The notes: generated by a model from the letters alone, not told the origin. A DNA stretch of 64,000 nt from Conchocele bisecta (GCA_029237695.1 CM055265.1:83570447-83634446), one strand, 5' to 3'; numbered from the stretch's first letter, positions 29,328 to 41,772 are shown. Program-made: numbers and translations.

Positions 29328-29812
29328 GTGGCTGTGACTGGAGAAATGGGGCTTATGGGATTTGTGACCAGTGTAGCTCCTGATCAAATACCACATTCCT
29401 GTAGCCTGATAATGATCTGTAGTGCTTGTTACAAGTATCAGGCTGATCTGTAGCCTATTTCATCAACATTGCAAAGTATACTTTAGTAGCAAAGTATACT
29501 TTGAGGGAGAAATTTTCAATTTTTTGAAAAATTTATTAATTTTTATTATACTGAATTTATTACATTATCACAGCCATTTAATGGCTGTGATAATGTAATA
29601 AATTCAGTATAATAATTCTGCATACTTTTAATCCTGAAATATATGCATTTGTTAGTTCTATATGAAATAATGCATTTCAGGAAAAATAAATGATTACTCC
29701 CTCAAAGTATACTTTGCTAGTAAAGTATACTTTGCAATGTTGATGAAATAGGCTACTGGATCTACACTGGTCACAAAACCCGTAAGCCCAGTTTCTCCAG
29801 TTACAGCCAGTT
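29328..29812. mobile_element. Family G MITE interrupted by family H
   Basis: GTGGCTGTGACTGGAGAAAT at the left and CTCCAGTTACAGCCA at the right are the family G ends. The segment 29450-29757 inside is a complete family H foldback. Confidence 0.88.
29450..29757. mobile_element. Family H foldback, copy 2 (nested)
   Basis: TGTAGCCTATTTCATCAACA at the left and TGTTGATGAAATAGGCTAC at the right; central hairpin TACTGAATTTATTACATTAT...ATAATGTAATAAATTCAGTA. The most complete copy in the window. Confidence 0.92.
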
Positions 29813-29935
29813 ATGTCACAGAGTGCTCATAATTTTGAATTACAGTGTAACTTCTCTAAATCGGACACCCTTTATTTAAATATATGGATACAATCGGTGC
29901 ATTGCATGTCGGATTAGTTAGCATAGTGAACATAG

Positions 29936-30112
29936 AAATAAATATTGTCGTCTGCTGTTTCTTTTTGTCTTCGTCATTGTCTCACCAAAAACGTGTCTGT
30001 AGCACAATTGTGTCATCTCCTATGGAGAGCATTCTTATGTGACGGCATAAATATGGAAAATAAAACAAGCAGCAGACAACAAAATTTATTTCAGTGCTGT
30101 ATAGGGTAATGG
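29936..30112. mobile_element. Family E variant
   Basis: Shares TATTGTCGTCTGCTGTTTC and GCAGCAGACAACAAAAT ends. The centre GTCATCTCCTATGGAGAGCA differs from the main family. Confidence 0.65.
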
Positions 30113-30188
30113 TGCTAAACACCTATGTACCTCAGTAAATGTCAGAAGTACTATACTAGAAATTCAGAGCTTTAACTAACTTGCCTAT

Positions 30189-30412
30189 TAACCCTCAGAA
30201 TGGCAGGGGGGGGGGAGGGGGATTGCCGTCTGCTGTTCTTTCATATTTTGTCTTTTTTTCTCTGACAAGAAAAACATGGTTTGTTAGCACTTTGGAATCA
30301 TTTCCATTGGAAATGATTCTGAAGTGCTGCCAAACCATGGTTTTGTTGAGAACAACAGAAAATAAAAAATAAACAGCAGACGGCAAAATTTAATTCCGCA
30401 TTGTAAGGGTTA
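30189..30412. mobile_element. Family E MITE, copy 5
   Basis: TTAACCCTCAGAATGGCAGG with an inserted G run, then TGCCGTCTGCTGTT, central palindrome around TTTCCATTGGAAA, and CAGCAGACGGCA to TAAGGGTTAA. Confidence 0.88.
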
Positions 30413-30960
30413 AACTTGTGCCATATAGAACAGCATAATAATTTTTTATGAGCTTTCATACCTTTGTGGCTGGCTGAAATTGTTTTTTTTTTCATTCAGT
30501 GATTTGTTTTTCAAAGAAACTTCATGAAGCACACAACTCAATGCAAATTTAAAAACACTTATCAAATTGGTTTGCCTTTTTTCATTCTTGGTCGACTTGT
30601 CCAAAATGGCAAGCATTTTGTCATTCTTTAGGCAGTTGTGTATCCAGTATAATGGTTGTAGAAGTTACCTGTTAGAAACACCATATACATGTGTTCATAA
30701 ACAACGAGAAACAACTAACTATAATGCTCACGTTTGCTGCTTAGCCAGAAAAAGGCGGGAAAATGGGCATCTGTTTTTATTCTTCAAAATTGTCGTATTT
30801 ATCAATAACAACATGTTCTGGCAGCACATAAGAATCATCTTGATAGGAGATGATTCCGCTTCCGTGGCGGAATTCTTGTTTTCTACTGATGATGTATGGG
30901 TAATTAAAGGGCAAGGAACAAATATTGTCGTCTGCTGTTTTTGATTTTTCAATTACAATT
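30413..30960. other. Unassigned intergenic stretch
   Basis: No gene seen. 30840-30890 has TGATTCCGCTTCCGTGGCGG, shared with the end of the 38272 repeat. 30921-30955 is a family E end fragment. Confidence 0.5.
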
Positions 30961-31207
30961 TGACCCTTAGACTGCTACACACATCAATTGTCGTTTGCTG
31001 TTGCTTTATATCTTGCCTTATTTCGCAATAAAAACATGGTTTGACAGCACGTTAGAATCATTTTCAATGGAAATGATTCTAAAGTGCTGTCAAAGCATGT
31101 TGTAAATTATTCTAAAGTGCTGTCAAAGCATGTTGTTGATGATGAAAATGGAAAATAAAAAATAAACAGCAGACTACAAAAAAGTAAGATAGCGGTGTAA
31201 GGGTTAA
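30961..31207. mobile_element. Family E MITE, copy 6
   Basis: ACCCTTAGACTGCTACACAC to AGCGGTGTAAGGGTTAA with the central TTTTCAATGGAAATGATTCT palindrome. The left TTAA is altered. Confidence 0.88.
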
Positions 31208-31399
31208 ATGTTTTGTCAACACAGGTTTTCTTCGAGAAAATGGAGAAAAAAAACAACAACAGCAGACGACATTTAATTCAGCATTGTAAGGGCTAATCCA
31301 CATCCCTATGTAGTAGGCTTTTATTTGAACAAAACCAAAATTGTGACTTCTGCAAATTCCTGTTGTATGTGATGGTGATACATGTGTACGAACATATCA

Positions 31400-31562
31400 C
31401 TGGATCTAATTTTCTGTCTGTAACGCAGAGCGACTTTAACCCGAATTGTCTGTCTGTAACACAAGTCGCCTTGTGTTGCAGACAGAAAATTCAGGTTAAG
31501 TCGCCTTGCGTTACAGACAGAAAATTCTGGTTACGTCACCCTGCGTTACAGACAGAAAATTT
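31400..31562. repeat. Short minisatellite with inverted copy
   Basis: Direct repeats of GCGTTACAGACAGAAAATT(C/T) with roughly 50-base spacing, preceded by the inverse AATTTTCTGTCTGTAACGC, so the block can also fold back. Confidence 0.85.
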
Positions 31563-31738
31563 GGGTTACTATAGTTATGTAGCATTATGATAGTGATGTG
31601 TAGTGGATGTATACACATTGTTTATTTCATCATTCGTCATGTGTGATAGCAAACTTGAGGCAGGTAGTACACTCAGGGCACTACTGTTCCATCATGTAGC
31701 TTACTGCCTGTTATATAAATAATGCAAAATCCATATAT

Positions 31739-33130
31739 TTTTCGATAATATTAAATTTTTAACAAAATTTAAGAATGAGCCTACTTTTTATTTCGTGACA
31801 TTTGGTCCAATATTGATTTTATTGCGAAAAAACAATTTCCACATGTTAAATCCCCATAGACATCTTCACAGAGTGAAGATGTCTATGGGGATTTAACATG
31901 GGAAAATTTGTCTAATTTCAGAAATTGTGGACCGATTGTCAAAATGTAACTTTTGTTTTCTTAGTTAGATCATTTCCAAGCTATCTAGCCAGGTTTCAGA
32001 ATCAATTTCCAATATTTTTTGGTTTTTCGACTCCTCCAGGTTCTCCACCTCTTTTTTCCCCATGTTTATTTCCCATAGAGAACTCATTAGCCAGGTTTTT
32101 TTTTAAAAAATCCAGGCTATTGGATTGGCGAAAGCCGGGCGTGCGTGCGGGCGGGCGGGCGGTGTCCACAATCAATGTTAAGTTGTCGTGTTTGAGTCCA
32201 TTTCTTTGTTACTGTACCACCTAGGACCACCAAACTTTCACAGCTTCATAATCAAGGGGTGCCCACCACATATCACTATCCAACATGTTACCTTTTTTTT
32301 AACTTCACCCATTTTTTCCGCGCAGTCGACTTAGCCATTTTCAATGTTAAGTTTTCGCGTTTACCTACAATGTTAAGTTTTCGTGTTTAAGTCCATTTCT
32401 TTGGTACTGTACCACCTAGGACCACCAAACTTTCACAGGTGCTTACCACATACAACTATTCAACATGTGACCATTTTTTTTTACCTTCACCTATTATTTC
32501 TACGTAATTGACTTAGCCATTTTCAACGTTAACTTTTTAACGTACGTCTGGTTAAATTTTTTTGGTTAAAAGTTTTTTGTTATACTATATCTCTGCAACT
32601 GCTTCGCCCATTACCTTGAAACTTCACATGGGTGTTTATCATCATCCATATTTTCATTCTACCCCCAACCGTGCGGCCCCTGTGCCCAATGTCAAGGTCA
32701 AATTACTTTGAATGTTTTTGTTAAAGTTTTTTTGTGTACTATATCTCTGCAACTGCTTCACCCATTACCTTGATACTTCACATGGGTGTTTATCATCATT
32801 GTCGCGCCCGCTTGCGGAAAGCGTGATATTGTCGGCATTTTGGCATACGTCCGTCTGTACGTCCGTGTGTCCGGTTAAAGTTTTTTGGTTAAAGTTTTTC
32901 CATCTACTATATCTATGTTTTTAGTGTCCATGCCTCGCCCCAAGGCGCGACATGCAGGACACGGCCATCTAGTCTACAAAAAGTGGGTATAATTATGTTA
33001 TCCAAGTGTCTATGCTTGGAAAAAACCTGGCCTTCGTGGCTTTGCCTCGTTTCTTGTTTTTTGTAATAAAATCAATTTTTTATTAAATTTCACGCAATAA
33101 CAAGAAGGCTCATTTTTAAATTTTATATAA
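31739..33130. mobile_element. Family K foldback interrupted by family F
   Basis: The left end AAAATTTAAGAATGAGCCTA and the right end AAGGCTCATTTTTAAATTTT are inverted. An inner hairpin is at 31843-31905 (AAATCCCCATAGACATCTTC and complement). A diverged piece of the same family lies at 63225-63345. Family F occupies 32089-33058. Confidence 0.78.
32089..33058. mobile_element. Family F element, copy 2
   Basis: TTAGCCAGGTTTTTTTTTAA to CTTCGTGGCTTTGCCTCGTT and TCTTGTT; the inner ends AAACCTGGC/GCCAGGTTT pair. It contains single copies of the 190-base and 145-base blocks that are amplified in the 12830 copy, so it shows the unexpanded state. Confidence 0.85.
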
Positions 33131-33290
33131 AAAACAAATATGTTTTTGCATTGTTTATGTGGCCTTAAAATTTGGGCAGGTTTCATAAAACAGACAGTAG
33201 TGTAGGTAGTACCATCACAAGATACAAATTCACCATCCAACTACCAGACTATAACTTCCAATTGACTAAATAAACGTCTGCTTGATTGTC

Positions 33291-33540
33291 CTGTATTACT
33301 GTGACTAGAGAAATGTTGTTTATTACTAGTTTTCTGACCAGTATAGCACCTGATCAAATATCTGGATCTACATGATCGCAAAACCCATAAACCCCATTTC
33401 TCCAGTCATAGCCGCCTATGATGTCAATGGCCACACAAAAATATACAAAATAAGAAGTACAAGGCGATACGAGTGTGTGAAAGTGAGTAGGAGCTATGCT
33501 GGTCACAAATCCCATAAGCCCCATTTCTCCAGTCACACCC
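33291..33540. repeat. Family G pieces
   Basis: Two partial copies: TGACTAGAGAAATGTTG...TCTCCAGTCATAGCCGC, and CCCATAAGCCCCATTTCTCC ending near 33540. Confidence 0.75.
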
Positions 33541-33894
33541 GCGTATAACATCGCGCAGTGTATATAGTGCCATTATGATCACAGATGACTGAAATTTAGT
33601 TACATGAAACTTCAGTCGTGTCAAGTGACACTAATACATGTAGAAAAAAAAACTATGCAGAAACATGTTTTTATCAGGTCCCTTCATTCGATACACGCTG
33701 ACCAATATTAAAATGTTGTATCAGGCTGCCCGGCATTGACATTGATACATTGTACCGCGGTCAATCCGAGTTCAAGAATTCAAGTTGATTCAAAATAGTC
33801 CATATCGGTAATACACATTTCTTCGCATAAAAAGTTTACCTGATAAAAATAATGCCAAACTTGAGTCTTGTTATCAAGTTCATCAGTCTAAGCT

Positions 33895-34075
33895 TCAAAA
33901 TGGTAGGAATGCTGAATTAAAATTTGTCGTCTGCTGTTTATTTTCATTTTCCAATTTTTCTCATCAAAACACTTTAGAATCGAGTGTTGTCAAACCATGT
34001 TTTTATTGAGAAAAAAGATAAAACATAAATCGACAGTATACGACAATTTACGTTTCCCGAATTCTAAGGGTTAAA
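33895..34075. mobile_element. Family E MITE, copy 7
   Basis: TTGTCGTCTGCTGTTTATTT at the left; ATACGACAATTTACG and TCTAAGGGTTAA at the right. The left TTAACCC terminus is not clear. Confidence 0.7.
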
Positions 34076-34876
34076 AAATCTTGGAATTCCTATTGTATGG
34101 CGTAGCCATGTCCGATAAACTTAAAAACAAAAGAAACCAGCCGGCTATCTATTTATCTAAACGTGACTGTTTAGTCTGTGGAATTGAAGTTCATTTAGCT
34201 GTGTTATTTACCAAGACACAAATGTCAACACAATTCGCACAAATTCACAAGTTTCTCCAGATAAAGTTGCATGCATTTGTTATTTCCTCGAAGAAAAACT
34301 ATATTAGTTCAATGGTTATGGCCATGGACGCTTGATTCCATTTATGTAGCTATGATGGATGGTCGTCAAAACCAAAATGAAACGGTCTGTTCCAAATTTT
34401 GTTACGTCTTGGAAAAGACAGTTTAATTCTGGTCAATCCATTTAGGTGGGATTTTCAAATATCACAATGCTGCATTAGACTTCAGTGATTTTATCCCAGT
34501 CACAAAGGTTGTAGGCGTCTTGGTGAGAGAAAGAAAAAAAAACACAATATATCCTGCTTTTCTGGAGTTTATTATTCAGCATAACTGTGTCGTATTGTAT
34601 GTTACATGTTGTATAAAACTGATGCTTGTTTCCTATCACCCTGCACAGTCAAATGTTGGATCATTGTCAGAAATCTTGGCCATGATCCTCCTGTTACCCG
34701 AAGTTCTGCCATTATTGAATATACGCTTCAACCACTTAAAACTTTTATCTTTATAACACTATGACTGGTCCATCCAAAACTACTCTTGTGTGATTTGTAT
34801 GTTACAAAAATGTTTTTCGCACAAAGTAGAATGGAATATTTAGCAGTATTTGATTGTGTTATCTGGCCTAAATCTT
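34076..34876. other. Unassigned intergenic stretch
   Basis: 800 bases with no recognisable gene or repeat boundary. The longest open frames (78-84 codons) resemble nothing known and lack coding composition. Confidence 0.5.
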
Positions 34877-35123
34877 AACCCTTAGACTCCTACTCACAAC
34901 AATTGTTGTCTGCTGTTGCTTTTATATCTTGCCTTATTTCTCAATAAAAACATGTTTTGATAGCAATTCAGAATCATTTCCAATGGAAATGATTCTGAAG
35001 TGCTGTCAAAGCATGTTGTAAATTATTCTAAAGTGAAGTCAAAGCATGTTTTTGATGATAAAAATGGAAAATAGAAAATAAACAGCAGACGACAAAACAA
35101 TTAAGATAGCGGTGTAAGGGTTA
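34877..35123. mobile_element. Family E MITE, copy 8
   Basis: TTAACCCTTAGACTCCTACT to AGCGGTGTAAGGGTTAA, central TTTCCAATGGAAATGATTCT palindrome. Complete copy. Confidence 0.92.
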
Positions 35124-35458
35124 ATATTCCATCCAGATTGGATTCAACTGCTCCAATCCCATATAGTTTAAAGTTAATGCTACATTGTCTCTTCAAATTA
35201 GGTCTCACTCAAAACTTCACTCGCCAATGCAAGTGGGCAAGTGGATTTGTTGAGGCCTGGTTATGCCAAGAACAATGTTATAACAAATAACTTTGTAGAG
35301 AGGTTTAACATATTCAATAAACATGGAGATAACAGTGCAAATGTGTAGGATGATTAGGGCACACATGGGTCAGAAATATCGGTTTTCTCAGCTAGTGAGA
35401 AAAGTATGTCTATGGCTGAGAAAGTGTAATTAAAACAAGTATTTGCATGTAAATTTTC

Positions 35459-35500
35459 TTATATTTAAGGGTGGAAATTGGCTCGAAGGCCTTCCATACC
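35459..35500. repeat. Family O fragment
   Basis: TATTTAAGGGTGGAAATTGG then GGCCTTCCATACCCGG is the complement of 62873-62915, where CCGGGTATGGAAGG and TTCCCACCCTTAAATA occur. The borders of this repeat are unknown. Confidence 0.65.
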
Positions 35501-35727
35501 CGGTCATTTGCATGTATATTATATTGTTTTATATACAAGCCTAGCTCTGAGACCACCAACCTTATCCCGTAGCCATATTTATTTAGACAATTCACAATTT
35601 TCCCCATATACAGTAAACAGTTAGCAAACAAGTGAAAGCACTATTTTACTCATAATGTATTAATATATACAATATAGAAATTTGGAAAAATATTCAGAGC
35701 ACTATTTTGCTCTCAATTAATTTTGAA

Positions 35728-35842
35728 AATTTTCAATTACCACCATAAACAATGTTGAAAGTTGGTAAAAAATTCAGAGCACATGCGGAATCCGCATGTG
35801 CTCTGAATTTTTTACCAACTTTCAACACCATTTACAGGTATA
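35728..35842. repeat. Family B foldback core, copy 3
   Basis: CAATGTTGAAAGTTGGTAAA then TTCAGAGCACATGCGGA is followed at once by its reverse complement: TCCGCATGTGCTCTGAA and TTTACCAACTTTCAACA. Confidence 0.92.
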
Positions 35843-36490
35843 ATATTACAAATAAATATCGGCAAAATATGACTGAGATAAAGTAGGTAATCGCAGAATC
35901 TGGCCCCACGAAATCATGTCACACCATTATCATGTTGCCATTGTATTTTTGTATATTTTATATATTTACATGTTTGTATAGACGTGTTCAGCTAGGTATG
36001 ATGAAGTTCATATTGTGCATTTATCTGGTCATGTTTTCGTGCGATTCATAGAAATAATGGAAATCAAACGTTGTTCACCCATATGATGTTGCATGTACTT
36101 TAAGGTATCAGTGATTCAGTGACATAAATTATGTGTACAATCTGATGGCTTTGTCACATCATGTCATTTCTTGTGTAATTCATAGATATCAAATTCTTCG
36201 CCCATCTATAAATCTGTTATCACATATTAATGTTATTTACACATAATTCGTTCGTTCTTGTGTGCAATTCATAGAAATCAAACGCTTACCCACCTATATA
36301 AATCTTCTATTACACTTTAATAATGTTATTTACCTACACATTCTCACATTTCTTGTGAATGCTTTAGAACCACGCATTTTCAATGTATTTCTTGTTTTTG
36401 CTTGTTCGATAGTTATCATGGATCACTAGACTTTGTCTTGTAAAGTTTGTATCCAGTGATCATGTAGTTAGTTGCATTGAGTGGAGGTAT
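35843..36490. other. Unassigned AT-rich stretch
   Basis: Loose repeats of a motif like ATTCATAGAAATCAAACG with CACCTATATAAATC occur three or four times between 36040 and 36330. Nothing else is seen. Confidence 0.5.
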
Positions 36491-36491
36491 C

Positions 36492-36731
36492 TGGGGGCCG
36501 TTTCACTATATTAAAATTCATACGAACAAATGTCAAATTTAGGATGGTCTGGAAATTTCAATTGATGGATTTACATTTATTGAGCATAGGCTGCATATGC
36601 AGCCTATGCTCAATAAATGTAAATCCAATAATTGTTTACACGAAAACATTGTTAATGTGACATTTACAGACTATCATAAGTTTGCACTTACAAACATTTT
36701 AGTCGTACAAAGTTTAGTGAAACGGGCCCCA
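36492..36731. mobile_element. Family D foldback, copy 4
   Basis: GGGGGCCGTTTCACTATATT to AAGTTTAGTGAAACGGGCCCC with centre TTGAGCATAGGCTGCATATG / CAGCCTATGCTCAA. Confidence 0.93.
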
Positions 36732-36989
36732 GTTATATAAGGGTGTACCAATTACATAATTGGGCACCGGCTGATAAATACTACAGTATAGCTTCATTGA
36801 GAAATAAAGAAAATGGAAAAGAAGTGTTGATACCTGTGAATCAGTATCCCACTGGGTTAACCCTTTCCACCCTACAGACCTCTATAGCGGTGTTCGCAAA
36901 CAGTGTAGATCCAGATGAGCCGGCTCGTAGCGAGCCGTCTCATCAGTATCTGCTCTTTTTGTTGCAAGTAATGTGCATATTTTTGGTGG

Positions 36990-37400
36990 GAAAAACACCC
37001 CTTTTTATACTGGAGTATACTGGAGTCAGGTTATCCATCTGTGCGTCCGTCAGTCCCTAAACTTAACACTAGAGAAATATGTTTTAACTTCCATTTCCTT
37101 CATCGACAATTCCTAATATTTCACGCATGCATTCCTCTAAGGCTATACTATCATGCTGTGACAAATCCATTACCGTCCAACATCCGCTGATCCCAAGGTC
37201 ACATACTTGGTCTCTTTACAAAACTTAACATCGGAGAAATCACTTTATGTCCTGCGTAGTTCACGCATGCATTCCTCTAAGGGTCTACTATCATTCTGTG
37301 ACAAATTCATATAATAACCTTCGACCCCCACTGATCTCGAGGTCAAGGTCACATACTTGGAAAAAATCTACATATTTAGGGATACCTGGGCCCATGTGGG
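36990..37400. repeat. Family N repeat (GGTATACTGGAGTC type)
   Basis: TACTGGAGTCAGGTTATCCA, CATCTGTGCGTCCGTCA, then direct repeats of TTCACGCATGCATTCCTCTA near 37117 and 37260. A second copy is at 44740-44920. Confidence 0.65.
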
Positions 37401-37422
37401 GGGTATTCAGTAAGCCTCTGAA

Positions 37423-37556
37423 GTTGGGATTTACCCCCCTCGGACAGGTGGATACGGGACACGACCCTGTTGACCCGTCTGCGTGTAGACTCCCTGAGGC
37501 TTGTACCTCTATGTCAGAAAAGCGGACGTTAAACCCTATTCACTCACTCACTCGCT
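37423..37556 (+). mobile_element. SINE-like 3' unit with CACT tail, copy 1
   Basis: GAAGTTGGGATTTACCCCCC, CCGTCTGCGTGTAGACTCCC, GCGGACGTTAAACCCTATTC then a (CACT)n tail. Near-identical units are at 38080-38207 and 42985-43127. Confidence 0.8.
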
Positions 37557-38079
37557 TACTGACAAATATTGTTATAAATGGACTAGTCTGAAAATCATTT
37601 TGTGATGATTGGATTGGTCAGACAATTAACACAGTCCATTCCAGTTTTTTAGGGTTGAATGAATTAAAGCCTAATTGTTCTAGATGGAAAGTTTGTGAGA
37701 AATTTTGTTTTAAGGATGTGTTCAGCTTTTTGGTGCTTTATTTCTACAGCTCGATATCGGTGAGGATTGCTTGTGTTAATACTATAGTCACGGTGCAGTA
37801 TTTATGTTTTTGTTGCTTTTCTGTATATCTTGTGTTTTTAGCCACTGCCTATTTCACGTTTTCCTGCCGACCTACTTTTGGTTAGTCACCCTCCTCATTT
37901 TCTTTTGTTTGATGAAATTCTTTGAAACATTGACATATATAAAAGTAAGATTAGCGCTAATCCTATTACTTTTAGGGGATGGGATAAATGATGCTGGTGT
38001 GGCGAGGGCCTGGCACCAGATCAGGTTGTTCTAATTTCAGGACTGAATATATATTTTGATTGTAAATATTGAGTTCTGA

Positions 38080-38207
38080 AGTTGGGATTTACCCCCCTCG
38101 GACAGGTGGATACGGGACACGACCCTGTTGACCCGTCTGCGTGTAGACTCCCTGAGGCTTGTACCTCTATGTCAGAAAAGCGGACGTTAAACCCTATTCA
38201 CTCACTT
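38080..38207 (+). mobile_element. SINE-like 3' unit with CACT tail, copy 2
   Basis: Follows a block with TGGCACCAGATCAGGTTGTT and a TATATATTTTGATTGTAAAT, as at 42940. Ends GTTAAACCCTATTCACTCAC. Confidence 0.85.
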
Positions 38208-38271
38208 GAAACATTGATCTTATGATATAAAAACCAAAGTTAAATTTGGAAAATCATTCTAAGGCTGCTTT

Positions 38272-38905
38272 TTGTCTCGCCCGCGAAGCGGAAAGCGAGA
38301 CATAGGTTTTGCTTTTCCGGAGGCGGCGTCGTCGGCGGCGGCGATGGCGGCGGCTGCGGCGTCGGCGGCATCATCATTCAATGTTAAGTTTTCGTGTTAC
38401 GTTTCGTGTTACGGTCATTACTTCAACACCTTGTCAGCTACAGTCATCAAACTTTATACATACGTTTACTAGGATATGTACATGAATATAGGACTATTTA
38501 AAAAAAAATTGGCGAGCCCCAGGGTCTCCAGGGTCAAGGTCAAACTCTATTTGTTAATACTTTCAATGTTAAGTTTTCGTGTTACTTCAACACCTTATCA
38601 GCTACAGTCATCAAACTTTATACATCCCTTTACTATATGTAGATGAATATAGGACTATTAATTTGTTTTTCTCGGGGCCCCAGGGTTAAGGTCAAATTCT
38701 ATTTTTTTGGTACTTTCAATGTTAAGTTTTCGTGTTACGATCATTACTTCCAACACCTTATCAGCTACAGTCATCAAACTTTATATATCCCTTTACTATG
38801 ATATGTAGATGAATATACGATTATTAAAAAAAATATTCTCCAGCCCCAGGGTGAAGGTCAAGGCGGAACAAGGCGAGTCATTTGATTCCGCGGAATTCTT
38901 GTTTT
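38272..38905. mobile_element. Family L repeat with GCGGCG start and internal triplication
   Basis: Begins TCTCGCCCGCGAAGCGGAAA, then a (GGCGGC)n run. Three units of about 180 bases follow with CAATGTTAAGTTTTCGTGTT and CAGCTACAGTCATCAAACTT. Ends CGCGGAATTCTTGTTTTC. An apparent (A)n(S)n protein stretch here is only the GGC repeat. Confidence 0.75.
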
Positions 38906-39340
38906 CAAAACAAATATATTTTACGCGCCATACTACAATCCCATATAAAAGTGGTTGTTGTTTTTGCGTTGAAATCAGTTTTTGGCGAAATTTGTCAAAT
39001 GAAAATGTGGAGGTTGACTTTCAATTTTACGACAAAGTTGAACTAATCGATAACTGGGCCTTCTCTGTAATTACGTCCCTTATCACATCACCAATTTTAT
39101 GTAGAAAATATCGAACATTTTGCATAGAAATTTTTCAGTAATTGATGTAAAGCTTTTAATTTCACTCATGTACGTACTCTAAAGGTTCAAGTGAAATTTT
39201 GATGGCTTTATGAAATTATTTTGGAAGAAAAGAGAAGATGGGGCTTGTCTCAATCATTATTGAACAAAGTTGGTGTATATTCCAATGCGGATGTGGGATA
39301 AAAACAAATATACCAATACGTATTTCTCATCAACTTTGTT

Positions 39341-39552
39341 AACCCTTACAATTCTGAATTAAATTTTGTTGTCTGCTGTTTATTTTTCAATTTCCATTTT
39401 ACTTAAACAAAACCATGGATTGGCAGCACTTTAGAATCATTTCCATTGGAAATGATTCTAAAATGCTGCCAAACCATGTTTTAATATAGAAAAAAAAGGA
39501 CAAAATATGAGACGACAGCAGACAGTAATTTTTGTTTTCCGCGTTCTAAGGG
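39341..39552. mobile_element. Family E MITE, copy 9
   Basis: TTAACCCTTACAATTCTGAA; TTGTTGTCTGCTGTT; palindrome TTTAGAATCATTTCCATTGG; ends ACGACAGCAGAC...TCTAAGGG. Confidence 0.85.
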
Positions 39553-40180
39553 ACATATGATGTATCATAGTCATGTTGTAATTATACATTTCATTCATCC
39601 ATTGTATTGATGTTACTACATGTATTTGTATGTACATGTATATCTTGCCAGGGAAACACGAGCTTGAATAGAAATTAGTTGCTGACGACTATATAATCTT
39701 ACAAACGTATATCACTAGTGTACATTCTGATTGTATTGATTGAATCATTAACTAGCAACAGAATAGATATATTTCATTAATATATAATGTGCTTGATTCA
39801 AATGCTGTAAGGGAGCTGTTGTCATATTGTCTTATATGACCGTTTATGTCAATGCACAGGGTTGACATTCCAGACAGGGTTAGCGTGAGGTGGCGAGCTC
39901 ATCTCAATATTCTGACTCGGAAACATTAGATCAACTTTGTATTGCATTCTTAGGGTACATCTTTCTTAATGAATGTGTTCTTTTGTGAGGACACTTGAAC
40001 CGTCTCATTCAGATGGTTCAAATGAGCTGTTGATAGGCCTTTAAGTGCCATTAAACAAAGTTTTTAGCTTTTATAGTATGGGTACCTGGCATTGGATAAG
40101 GACACTGTCACGGTATTGAAACTTTCTATTATAAGTTTAGTGTTGAATGTACAGTGCTCCTAAATTGCGTGTGTATTCCT
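39553..40180. other. Unassigned intergenic stretch
   Basis: No gene seen. A short hairpin TTGAACCGTCTC/GATGGTTCAA near 39988 resembles the centre of the 28376 element. Confidence 0.5.
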
Positions 40181-40194
40181 ATATGTATATGACC

Positions 40195-40345
40195 ATGGCT
40201 GTTAAACCATATATGTATTATGGGAGTGAATGGCCTTTTTGTGGAATTTATCGGGGTATAAACGGAAGGCCTCGTCCAGTATTCCCGCGACTTTTCCAAG
40301 TTTATATCCCCGATAAAAAGGCCATTCATTCCTTATAATTCCAGC
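40195..40345. repeat. Foldback with ATTTATCGGGGTATAAA arms
   Basis: GGGAGTGAATGGCCTTTTTG with TTATCGGGGTATAAAC pairs with TTATATCCCCGATAAAAAGG and CCATTCATTCC. Confidence 0.85.
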
Positions 40346-40708
40346 ATTTGAAATAAATTCATCAAGAAAATGTGTTTATTTTCCGTTTTCTTAAGAATTA
40401 TTTTAACTGCGCCTGACGGTTACGGAAAGTAGTTTGGCGTGGGAGTTTACTGGGATATAAATTTTGGACAGAGACTTGCTACGGACCAATCAAATGTTAG
40501 GGAATTGTGTAAATATTTTTGTGCTGAATTATATGACCATGGCTCTTAAACCATAAGCAATCAATCAATCAAACTTGTTTGTATGCCGAAAAGCTTATTC
40601 AGAATGCAATGGGTGAATGACAAGAGTGATGAGCTGTGGCCTCCGACTACACGCCAGTCTGCGAATGGCTTCCCATAACTGCAATCATTCCAGTGCTTTA
40701 GATCGTAA

Positions 40709-40943
40709 TATTTGGGGCTGCGACTGGAGAAATGGGGCCTATGGGATTTGTGACCTGTGTAGAGCCTGATCAAATTGGACACGCTGATAGAATGATAACG
40801 GTGTATATTGCTTGTTAGAAGGTATTTTATTGATGGAATAGCGAACCGTGCAGATCCTGATCAGACTGTGCGGATGCACATGCTGATCTGGATCTACACT
40901 GGTCCCAAACAAAACCCATAAGCCCCATTTCTCCAGTCACAGT
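40709..40943. mobile_element. Family G MITE, copy 4
   Basis: GGGCTGCGACTGGAGAAATG to CCATTTCTCCAGTCACAG. The interior holds GATCCTGATCAGACTGTGCG and CATGCTGATCTGGATCTACA. Confidence 0.9.
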
Positions 40944-41122
40944 AACATTTATGTTTGTTGTATACTTTGGTTGTGAGTGTTTTTCTTGTCATGTTCAGGG
41001 CTTTAGTCATGCAGCGTAATACGGCTCCCACTATAGATATATTTCTGAATGAAAACCAAACGAGAAATTTGGAATTTATAAAATTGCTTGTTCTGTCTGG
41101 AAATATGACAAAATCAATAATC

Positions 41123-41368
41123 TGGGGGCTGTTTCACTAAACTTTATCGACTAAAATGTTTGTGAGTGCAAAATTATGATAGTCTGTAAATTTCACATTA
41201 GCAATGTTTTCTTGTGAACAATTATTGGATTGACATTTATTGAGCATAGGCTGCATATGCAGCCTATGCTCCATAAATGTAAATCCATCAATTGAAATTT
41301 CAAGACGATTCTAAATTTGCACTTATGAACATCTTAGTCGTATGAAGTTTAGTGAAACGGCCCCCAGA
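41123..41368. mobile_element. Family D foldback, copy 5
   Basis: TGGGGGCTGTTTCACTAAAC to GTTTAGTGAAACGGCCCCCA with the full central hairpin GGCTGCATATGCAGCC. Confidence 0.93.
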
Positions 41369-41772
41369 ATTGTGCTGCATATCTGAATACCCGTCTATGT
41401 CAATCAGTATTACCCATATTTTATTTATTCCCCCAGTTTTGTTTGCAGAATCCACATAGAGCACCGTGACAACGGATGTGTTTTCTCGTGAAATCAAGTT
41501 ACTCGTTATTAGTATGATTAAATAACAGAGAATTATGTTTAAAACTTGTGCAATTTCAAAGTGTATTAAACTGAGACATCTACATTGTATGTCTCTGTAG
41601 TGTTCGTCTCTGATTCAAATGTTTTATGTAACAATTAGTGATTACGTGTATCCATTCGTAATAATCTTGTCCTATGTATCCACGTTCTTGTACAATTTCT
41701 AGTCTACTTATGGGAAACAAATCAAAACACATAAGTCCTCATAGAAAGCAGTCCTTTAGAAACTTTAATCAC

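Noticed and set aside
38272..38472. Ala/Ser-rich 66-codon frame
   Set aside because: Encoded by a GGCGGC run at the start of a dispersed repeat.
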